13,694 bases of DNA from Saprospirales bacterium. Its GTDB lineage: Bacteria > Bacteroidota > Bacteroidia > Chitinophagales > Saprospiraceae. The notes below the pieces were generated by a model. The model saw only the letters and a list, made by a program, of their open reading frames with translations. It did no database searches and was not told where the DNA came from. Positions 9,028-13,694 of the stretch are shown piece after piece. The translations under genes and the position numbers were made by a program. The stretch lies in contig JAHEAS010000025.1 in NCBI GenBank assembly GCA_024642645.1, positions 1-13,694 of the forward strand, read 5' to 3'. Numbering within the stretch: position 1 is the first letter of the stretch; the number at the start of each line of letters is the position of its first letter.

Positions 9028-9687
9028 TTACTTTAAAAACTTCTTCATGTTCTCTACATCAACGTTGATTTGGGAAACCAGCAGGTCGTAACTTGCCACA
9101 AAATCGCCCTTGGTTGCCAATACTTTGGAAGTCGCTTCCTTAATTTCAGCATCAAGTTTTTCCATTTCGGAACGATGCTGTTCCATCTCTTGCGTCAGCT
9201 TTTTTATCTGCTCCGCTTTCTGTTTCAATGTTGTGTCCAAGTTGGCCATCATGGCCTGGCGGTTGCCAATGCGGTCAGCGGTTTGGTTTCGCAGAGCTTG
9301 GTCAAATTTCGACTGTTCTGCCTTCAACACATCAAGGTAGTGCGCCGCCGATTCCACCAACTTTTGAGGTGTAGCACCCATTGCCTGTGCCATAGCAAAT
9401 GCTGACTGATAGCGCACTTGCTCGTCCATTGGCATCTTTGCCAATGACTTCAGTGACTGTCGATATTCTAGGTAGTCAACCCCTGGCAAATTGCCATTTT
9501 CCATCGCACCCAACAGCACTTCAATGAACCGTTCGTTCGCCTCACCAGCATGCGATGGTGGCAAGTCAAAATCCACTTGATTTGCGGCTTGTTTTTGGGG
9601 CTCATCTTTATCAGCCACCGTTTTAGGGGCAGCATTTGGGTCTTCGACAATGAACAACGACTTGATACTTTTTAAATCAAATGGCAT
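9028..9687 (-). CDS. Hypothetical protein with C-terminal coiled coil
   Basis: A 219-residue soluble protein of unknown function; there is no signal peptide or membrane segment. After a short N-terminus with PFDLKSIKSLF comes a polar, probably disordered linker (about 18-48), a helical domain (about 50-125) with a MENGNLPG turn and a MPMDEQVRYQSAFAMAQAMG stretch, then a long charged heptad-like helix (about 145-192) that should form a coiled coil, and a short C-terminal helix ending NMKKFLK. An in-frame ATG 66 bases upstream (9753) would add 22 residues, but they look non-coding and that ATG lies inside the candidate -33 region, so I prefer 9687. The gene is divergent from the glycosyltransferase and 358 bases from the adhesin, so it is probably its own transcription unit. 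The composition suggests a cytoplasmic scaffold or a partner-binding protein, but no family is recognised with confidence. Confidence 0.72.
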   Translation of the reverse strand: MPFDLKSIKSLFIVEDPNAAPKTVADKDEPQKQAANQVDFDLPPSHAGEANERFIEVLLGAMENGNLPGVDYLEYRQSLKSLAKMPMDEQVRYQSAFAMAQAMGATPQKLVESAAHYLDVLKAEQSKFDQALRNQTADRIGNRQAMMANLDTTLKQKAEQIKKLTQEMEQHRSEMEKLDAEIKEATSKVLATKGDFVASYDLLVSQINVDVENMKKFLK

Positions 9688-9728
9688 AGCAATCGAAATT
9701 TCTTTTTGTGGTGAATTAAAAATCTTCG

Positions 9729-9759
9729 CAAATAAAGTAATTGCCAGCTTCAAGACAAA
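9729..9759 (-). promoter_or_regulatory. Candidate Bacteroidota promoter for the coiled-coil gene
   Basis: On the minus strand, TTTG (9759-9756) is followed after 19 bases by TTTATTTG (9736-9729). This is one base from the Bacteroidota -7 consensus TAnnTTTG, with the usual spacing from a -33 TTTG. Transcription would begin about 35 bases before the ATG at 9687. It would make the upstream in-frame ATG at 9753 unusable. Confidence 0.4.
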
Positions 9760-9854
9760 GCCTTTTGGAATTTGGAAAATTGAAATTGGGCTATCGCCGC
9801 TATTTCGAGCTAGGCGCTTGAACCCAAAATGTCAGTTTCAAGTATCCATTTATC

Positions 9855-9862
9855 TACTTTTG
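9855..9862 (+). promoter_or_regulatory. Candidate -7 element upstream of the glycosyltransferase
   Basis: TACTTTTG matches the Bacteroidota -7 consensus TAnnTTTG exactly and is followed by a purine start region (GCAAAAA). The inferred leader is about 60 bases to the ATG at 9931. No clear -33 TTTG is found at the usual distance, so the call rests on one element. This would be the only promoter for the four plus-strand genes that I can see. Confidence 0.42.
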
Positions 9863-9878
9863 CAAAAATTCAATGGCC

Positions 9879-9920
9879 TTGCCGATTTCACTTTCCTAGT
9901 CGTAATCCGCAATCCGCAAT
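9879..9920 (+). repeat. 7-bp tandem repeat with inverse copy before the glycosyltransferase
   Basis: AATCCGC occurs twice in tandem (9904-9917) plus three bases of a third copy. TTGCCGATT at 9879-9887 pairs with AATCCGCAA in eight of nine positions. The array ends 10 bases before the start codon, so it would form a small hairpin in the leader. Confidence 0.5.
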
Positions 9921-9930
9921 TCACTATCAA

Positions 9931-10656
9931 ATGACATTTGACGTAACCATCCCCGTCCTCAACGAAGCAGCTACGCTAGAACAGCAGATACTTATACTTT
10001 TCGATTTCTTGAAAAAAAACTATCCACAGCCAGACCAGTGGCGCATTGTCATTGCTGACAATGGCAGTACAGACCGCACTTTTGAAATAGCCGAGCAACT
10101 GCACAAAAAACACTCAGACATTGTGCCGATTCGAGTGCCCCGCAAGGGTGTTGGGTTGGCCTTGAAGACCAGTTGGGGCCAGTCCAAAGCTGACATGGTT
10201 GGGTACATGGACCTCGACCTTGCCACCGACCTGCCACATTTTCTTCAGGCTTATGACGCAATCGCAAACCAAGGCTTTGATATCGTTTACGGTACCCGTT
10301 TACACAAAAAGTCAAAGGTCGTGGGGCGAACGCTCAAACGGGAAATCACGTCAAGGGTCTTCAATTTTATCCTGAAAACCTATCTTGGGGTCGCCTTCTC
10401 CGATGGCATGTGCGGCTTCAAGTGGCTCCGGCGGGAAGTTTACCAGCCCCTTTACGATGCCGGAGCAGTGAGCGACGGCTGGTTCTTCAGCACCGAGTTG
10501 CTTACCATTGCCGAGTGGAAACGCCTGAAAATGCTGGAACTCCCCGTCCAATGGACGGACGATGTAACCAGCAGTCGGGTAAAAATCGGGCCGTTGGCCA
10601 AGCAGTATTTGGCAGCAATGAAGGTACTGAAAGGGAAAAAATTGTTGAATTGTTGA
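9931..10656 (+). CDS. GT2 glycosyltransferase, polyprenyl/dolichyl-phosphate type
   Basis: A 241-residue GT-A fold transferase that would move a sugar from a nucleotide donor, probably onto a polyprenyl phosphate. Motifs in order: IPVLNE (7-12), ADNGSTDRT (42-50), the metal-binding DLD in MDLDLATD (93-100), YGTR (120-123), SDGMCGFK (157-164), DGWFFSTELL (182-191) and VQWTDD (206-211). This set and spacing match the dolichyl-phosphate glucosyltransferase/DPM1-like branch of GT2. There is no C-terminal membrane segment, so it is probably a soluble or peripheral enzyme at the inner face of the cytoplasmic membrane. The frame stays open upstream to 9829, but those residues are encoded by leader and tandem repeat; the ATG at 9931 begins the family's N-terminal strand. 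Its stop lies inside an 8-bp tandem repeat and overlaps the likely TTG start of the next gene, which implies translational coupling. Donor and acceptor are unknown. Confidence 0.88.
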   Translation: MTFDVTIPVLNEAATLEQQILILFDFLKKNYPQPDQWRIVIADNGSTDRTFEIAEQLHKKHSDIVPIRVPRKGVGLALKTSWGQSKADMVGYMDLDLATDLPHFLQAYDAIANQGFDIVYGTRLHKKSKVVGRTLKREITSRVFNFILKTYLGVAFSDGMCGFKWLRREVYQPLYDAGAVSDGWFFSTELLTIAEWKRLKMLELPVQWTDDVTSSRVKIGPLAKQYLAAMKVLKGKKLLNC

Positions 10657-10723
10657 ATTGTTGTTCGTATCACGACAACATATCAACAGTTAAACAAGCC
10701 AACAATACAGCCATCCAACAATT
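10640..10723 (+). repeat. 8-bp tandem repeat with inverse copy at the GT/oxidoreductase junction
   Basis: AATTGTTG occurs three times head to tail at 10640-10663, spanning the glycosyltransferase stop codon. An exact inverse copy, CAACAATT, lies at 10716-10723, and a seven-base inverse copy (CAACAAT) precedes it at about 10700. The transcript could fold these together around a loop of about 50 bases. The repeat encodes the last residues of the upstream gene and the doubtful first residues of the next. Confidence 0.6.
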
Positions 10724-11849
10724 AAAAACATACGACCATCTCATCATCGGCGGCGGCATCTTTGGCTGCTATGCGGCACTTTACCTTGCCCGAAAAGGAG
10801 CTCGTGTTTTGGTGGTGGAAAAAGAGCGTGAACTTTTCAAAAAAGCCAGCATCGTCAATCAAGCCAGGCTGCACAGCGGCTACCATTACCCTCGAAGCGT
10901 AGCCACGGCGCTAATGAGCGATGACAACAAGGCTCGTTTCACGGAAGAGCATCGTCCCTTTATCCTTTTTGATTTTGAAAAATACTACGCCATTGACCGT
11001 CATGGCAGCCTGACCGATGCAGCGCAGTTTGAGCGATTCTGCGAGTTCATCAGCATCCGCTGCGACCGAGTTGAGGGGCATCCGCTGTTCAACTACAACC
11101 GTTTGGAAGCACTTTACCTGACCACCGAATACACTTTCGACCCGGTGCTAATCGGCGAGTATTATCAACAAAAAATTGCAGAGCAAAAAGGCATCGAAAT
11201 ACGTCGTTTCACTCGAATTAAGCATGCGGAAATGACCGCTAGCGGTTGGCAAGTCGTTTTACAAAACCTGGAAAATGAAACGACTGAACCCATCCTTGCC
11301 AATTCGGTCATCAATGCAACCTACGCCCAGAGCAACTCGTTAAACCGCATGTTCGGAATGCCGGACATTGACCTGATGCACGAAATTTCCGAGATGGCCT
11401 TTGTTACTTCACCACAGTTGAAAAACATCGGTCTCACGGTGATGGACGGTCAGTTCGGCTCATTGATGCCTTATGGGCTTTCGGGGTTGCTATCGTTAAG
11501 TTCGGTGGCTTACACCCACCACAAAGTGAGCTATGACAATCTCCCAACTTTCGATTGCCAGCAGCGCAACCCGCTTTGCAAGCCAGATTTCACCGAGGAT
11601 TGCAATGGTTGTCCAGCAGCGCCGCAGAGCAATTACCGCAAGATGTTGGGGCAAATGCAACAATATTTTTCGGATAAAGTGGAGCTTGATTATCAGCACT
11701 CGCTTTTTACCATAAAATCTAAGTTGAAAGCCAATTTCATTGATGATGGAAGGCCTACGGAAATCTCATGCCTCCATCGGAATCCCGACTATTTTTGCAT
11801 CTTTGCCGGAAAAATTAACTCGATTTACGAAATAGAGAAAGTTGTTTGA
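10653..11849 (+). CDS. FAD-dependent oxidoreductase (DAO-like)
   Basis: A flavoprotein of the D-amino-acid-oxidase/glycine-oxidase type. The Rossmann motif GGGIFG lies about residues 33-38, with the strand-end acidic residue in VVEKE about 20 residues later; SIVNQARLHSGYHYPRS is the usual second FAD-contacting stretch, and the C-terminal HRNPDYFCIFAGKINSIYE closes the FAD site. Family members oxidise C-N or C-OH bonds of small or lipid-linked substrates; the substrate here is unknown. The frame has no ATG between 10551, deep inside the glycosyltransferase gene, and the Rossmann fold, so TTG at 10653 (or 10650) is the best start, giving 398 residues and a four-base overlap with the upstream stop. 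The first 25 residues come from repeat DNA and are doubtful. A four-cysteine cluster (CX6CX7CX2C, about residues 301-319) is unusual and could bind metal. Coupling with the glycosyltransferase suggests a shared pathway. Confidence 0.82.
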   Translation: MNCCSYHDNISTVKQANNTAIQQLKTYDHLIIGGGIFGCYAALYLARKGARVLVVEKERELFKKASIVNQARLHSGYHYPRSVATALMSDDNKARFTEEHRPFILFDFEKYYAIDRHGSLTDAAQFERFCEFISIRCDRVEGHPLFNYNRLEALYLTTEYTFDPVLIGEYYQQKIAEQKGIEIRRFTRIKHAEMTASGWQVVLQNLENETTEPILANSVINATYAQSNSLNRMFGMPDIDLMHEISEMAFVTSPQLKNIGLTVMDGQFGSLMPYGLSGLLSLSSVAYTHHKVSYDNLPTFDCQQRNPLCKPDFTEDCNGCPAAPQSNYRKMLGQMQQYFSDKVELDYQHSLFTIKSKLKANFIDDGRPTEISCLHRNPDYFCIFAGKINSIYEIEKVV

Positions 11850-11850
11850 G

Positions 11851-11929
11851 AATTGAAAATTGAAAATTGAAAATTGAAAATGAAAGTATAAAAACTGGAT
11901 TTTCAATTTTCAATTTTCATTTCTCAATT
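11851..11929 (+). repeat. TTGAAAA tandem repeat forming a long AT-rich hairpin
   Basis: TTGAAAA occurs four times in tandem at 11853-11880. The inverse unit TTTTCAA occurs twice plus a partial third copy at 11900-11919. This gives a perfect 21-bp stem (11861-11881 with 11899-11919) around a 17-base loop, extended by about nine more imperfect pairs. It begins one base after the oxidoreductase stop and ends 15 bases before the arginine deiminase ATG. There is no G+C-rich stem plus U-tract, so it is not a classical terminator. Confidence 0.85.
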
Positions 11930-11944
11930 CCCCAATTCCATTAT

Positions 11945-13201
11945 ATGTCCGCCATCCAAGTATCAACCGAAATCGGCCCTTTGCGCCGAGTAATTGTGCA
12001 TCGCCCCGACGAGGGAATCGCCCGTGTTTCACCAAAAAGAGCCAGCGAACTGCTGTTTGATGACATCGTGCATTTGCCACAAATGCAAGAAGAACATGAT
12101 GTATTTACCGGCATTCTTCGTGCCTTTCTTGGAGATGACAATGTGCTGGAAACCAAGGACTTACTCACTGGCGCTATCGGTGCCGATGATGCCACAAAGG
12201 AGTGGGTCATCAACGAAATCGTGGACTATGAGGAGTTGCCAAAGGCTTGCAAAAAGCTCCTGATGGACCTTCCCGACGAGCGGTTGGCCGATGTACTCAT
12301 CACCGGGTACCTTGCCGAAGAGGATTACATCATGTTCGACCCCATCCCCAATTTCATCTTCACCCGCGATATCGCCGTGACGGTGAATGACCACGTCATT
12401 ATCACCAAGCCAGGCAAAGAAGCCCGCTTCCGAGAGAACTACCTATCGAGGTTTATCTTTTGGTCAAACCCCATTTTTTCGCACCTTAAATCAGAGGGGC
12501 GACTCATCAACATGAACCATTACGAGGATTTTCCGCCAGGCCGGCGTGGCGAAGTGGTGAGCCTCGAAGGTGGCGACATGATGGTGATGAACAAGGATTA
12601 CCTGCTCATCGGGTGCAGCGAGCGCACCAGTGCCCACGCAATTCACTCGCTCCGCAACAAGCTTTTTGAAAACAAAGTGGTGAAAAACGTGGTGCAAATC
12701 AATATCCCACATGACCGCAGTTACATGCACATCGACACGATTTTCACGCAGGTGGACAACAACGTGATAGTCGCCTTCAAGCCCATCGTGTTGGATGGTT
12801 TGGGCAGCAATGTGGAGGTGCATAAATCTAATGGAACGAGTGTTTTCTACAATTCTATCCGTGATTTTATTGTCAACGAAATCAACCCGAACATGCAGTT
12901 CATCCTCTCTGGAAACGGCCAGACTCCTTATCAGGAGCGGGAACAATGGACGGACGGTTGTAACCTAGTGGCCCTGAAACCCGGCGTGGCGCTCACCTAC
13001 GACCGCAACCCGGAGACAGAAAAAGCTTTCAAGAAGGCAGGCTACAAAACCGTGCATGCCCGCAAGCTGTTAAAAGACCTACAAAGCGGAAAGATAAAAC
13101 CTGAGAATATCGAAAAAACCATCATCAACTTGCCATCCAACGAGCTTTCACGTGCCCGTGGCGGCTCGCACTGTATGACTTGCCCCATTGAAAGAGACTA
13201 A
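11945..13201 (+). CDS. arcA: Arginine deiminase
   Basis: A 418-residue cytoplasmic enzyme converting L-arginine and water to citrulline and ammonia. Length and motif order match the bacterial arginine deiminase family throughout: EIGPLRRVIVHRP (9-21), LLFDDI (36-41), DPIPNFIFTRD (132-142), LEGGDM (207-212), SERT (225-228), MHIDTIF (261-267), EREQWTDGCN (331-340) and the terminal GGSHCMTCP (406-414). All catalytic residues are present: D142, E208, R227, H262, D264 and nucleophile C410. The open frame extends upstream to TTG 11867, but those residues are translated hairpin repeat, so ATG 11945 is the start. No ornithine transcarbamylase, carbamate kinase or arginine-ornithine antiporter lies nearby, so the full energy-yielding pathway is not encoded here. 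Agmatine deiminase is unlikely, given the close fit of the FTRD and SERT regions. The symbol is the usual one for this enzyme, unrelated to the E. coli ArcA regulator. Confidence 0.92.
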   Translation: MSAIQVSTEIGPLRRVIVHRPDEGIARVSPKRASELLFDDIVHLPQMQEEHDVFTGILRAFLGDDNVLETKDLLTGAIGADDATKEWVINEIVDYEELPKACKKLLMDLPDERLADVLITGYLAEEDYIMFDPIPNFIFTRDIAVTVNDHVIITKPGKEARFRENYLSRFIFWSNPIFSHLKSEGRLINMNHYEDFPPGRRGEVVSLEGGDMMVMNKDYLLIGCSERTSAHAIHSLRNKLFENKVVKNVVQINIPHDRSYMHIDTIFTQVDNNVIVAFKPIVLDGLGSNVEVHKSNGTSVFYNSIRDFIVNEINPNMQFILSGNGQTPYQEREQWTDGCNLVALKPGVALTYDRNPETEKAFKKAGYKTVHARKLLKDLQSGKIKPENIEKTIINLPSNELSRARGGSHCMTCPIERD

Positions 13202-13210
13202 ATTTAGTAT

Positions 13211-13256
13211 TGAGTTATGAGTTGTTTTGCCAGCCCATAACTCATAACTCATAACT
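13211..13256 (+). repeat. ATAACTC tandem repeat hairpin before the DUF721 gene
   Basis: ATAACTC occurs nearly three times at 13237-13256, and the inverse unit GAGTTAT about 1.7 times at 13212-13223. A perfect 13-bp stem joins 13211-13223 to 13239-13251 around a 15-base loop. It fills most of the gap between arginine deiminase and the next gene and ends ten bases before the TTG start. Confidence 0.8.
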
Positions 13257-13265
13257 TCGTCCACC

Positions 13266-13556
13266 TTGCATCTCGAGAATCAACATAGCCTTAAAGATGT
13301 TTTGAAGGACCTCGTGGATGACATGCGGTGGAAAGAGCCGTTGAACGAGGCCAAGGTCAGACAGGTGTGGAAGGAAAAAATGGGCACTACCATCAACTCG
13401 TACACCAAGGACATCAACCTGCGAAAAGGCAAACTATTTATCACCCTTACCTCTGCCTCACTCAAGCAGGAACTCAGCTATGAAAGAGAAAAAATCGTGG
13501 AAATGATGAATGGGGAACTGGGCGGAAAATATGTCTTAGATGTGATTGTTCGGTAA
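13266..13556 (+). CDS. DUF721/DciA-like protein
   Basis: A 96-residue protein resembling the short DUF721 proteins of Bacteroidota. The pattern is an N-terminal helix (LKDVLKDLVDDMRW), a VRQVWKEKMG helix and turn, a basic strand pair (INLRKGKLFITLTSASLKQEL), then an amphipathic helix (REKIVEMMNGELGG) and a final strand (YVLDVIVR). Members of this family include DciA, which assists loading of the replicative helicase DnaB; that role is known for other phyla and only inferred here. An in-frame stop at 13245 and the lack of any ATG before residue 20 leave TTG at 13266 as the likely start; starting at the Met in DDMRW would remove the first helix. It ends 11 bases from the convergent gene. Confidence 0.8.
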   Translation: MHLENQHSLKDVLKDLVDDMRWKEPLNEAKVRQVWKEKMGTTINSYTKDINLRKGKLFITLTSASLKQELSYEREKIVEMMNGELGGKYVLDVIVR

Positions 13557-13567
13557 ATCGAAACGGG

Positions 13568-13694
13568 TTATTGGCTCATTGACCCAATCATTTCTACCAG
13601 CACCTCATTCAGATTCCCTATCGCCTTCGGCAAATCCCAAGCCTCTCGGTTTCGGGTCTCCACAAAGTTTGAAATGGAACGAATCTGTAAAAAA
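13568..13694 (-). CDS. mqnB: Futalosine hydrolase, C-terminal fragment (cut by window edge)
   Basis: The last 41 codons of a minus-strand gene whose remainder lies beyond position 13694. The readable end contains FLQIRSISNFVETRNREAW, then LPKAIGNLNEVLVEMI and the stop at 13570-13568. The QIRSISN segment is the conserved nucleoside-contacting and phosphorylase-superfamily end, and the ETRNREAW...AI..LN continuation is typical of futalosine hydrolases of Bacteroidota, which release hypoxanthine from futalosine in menaquinone synthesis. A 5'-methylthioadenosine/S-adenosylhomocysteine nucleosidase is the main alternative, since it shares this fold. The gene is convergent with the DUF721 gene. Only the C-terminus is visible, so catalytic residues cannot be assessed. 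Confidence 0.68.
   Translation of the reverse strand, partial: FLQIRSISNFVETRNREAWDLPKAIGNLNEVLVEMIGSMSQ

Noticed and set aside
10410..10652. N-terminal extension of the oxidoreductase inside the glycosyltransferase gene
   Set aside because: It is an alternate frame of well-conserved glycosyltransferase coding and shows no domain; the real protein must begin near the Rossmann motif.
11867..11944. N-terminal extension of arginine deiminase starting at TTG 11867
   Set aside because: The extra residues are the translation of the TTGAAAA hairpin, and the ATG at 11945 begins the family's conserved N-terminus.
13557..13600. Bidirectional terminator between the DUF721 gene and the convergent fragment
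   Set aside because: ATTGG and CCAAT near 13570-13590 could pair over five bases, but they lie within coding sequence and have no U-tract.
1..13694. Mobile element, integrase, toxin-antitoxin or phage-defence genes
   Set aside because: No transposase, recombinase or defence-type domain is visible in any plausible gene, and there are no terminal inverted repeats framing a gene block.

Overview
The window is chromosomal DNA of a Bacteroidota bacterium, most likely a Saprospiria-like or related environmental lineage. The main evidence is a giant secreted protein built of SprB repeats that ends in a type B sorting domain of the type IX secretion system (T9SS), a combination confined to this phylum. 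Start codons lack purine-rich Shine-Dalgarno sequences, two candidate promoters fit the Bacteroidota -33/-7 pattern, and the cut gene at the right edge looks like futalosine hydrolase, so menaquinone is probably made by the futalosine route. The genus assignment is inference.

Layout. Positions 99-8669 (minus) hold one 2856-residue adhesin-like protein: signal peptide, Cys-rich N-terminal domain, Ig/PKD-like segment, 24 contiguous SprB-type repeats, further Ig-like domains with one isolated SprB-like repeat, and a T9SS type B C-terminal domain. It is closed by a strong intrinsic terminator at 31-71. A 358-base AT-rich gap follows, then a small coiled-coil protein of unknown function (9028-9687, minus). 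From 9931 four genes run rightward: a GT2 polyprenyl-phosphate-type glycosyltransferase, an FAD-dependent oxidoreductase of the DAO type that overlaps the glycosyltransferase stop and has no ATG, an arginine deiminase with a complete catalytic set, and a short DUF721/DciA-like protein with a TTG start. A convergent partial gene at the right edge encodes the C-terminus of a probable futalosine hydrolase.

How they work together. The adhesin would be exported by T9SS and attached to or released at the cell surface; no secretion genes are in the window. The glycosyltransferase and oxidoreductase are translationally linked and may act in one glycan or lipid modification step, though the substrate is unknown. 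Arginine deiminase stands alone, without arcB, arcC or an antiporter beside it. DUF721 and futalosine hydrolase are housekeeping genes.

The less ordinary signals are: (1) about 1950 consecutive adhesin residues without any Lys, Arg or His; (2) a strict alternation of two SprB repeat subtypes; (3) near-saturated synonymous divergence between almost identical repeats; (4) at every junction leading into a plus-strand gene, a short 7-8 bp tandem repeat with an inverse copy, of different sequence each time but the same design; and (5) the start-codon-free overlap between the glycosyltransferase and the oxidoreductase. I see no CRISPR array, tRNA, rRNA, insertion sequence or recognisable defence system.
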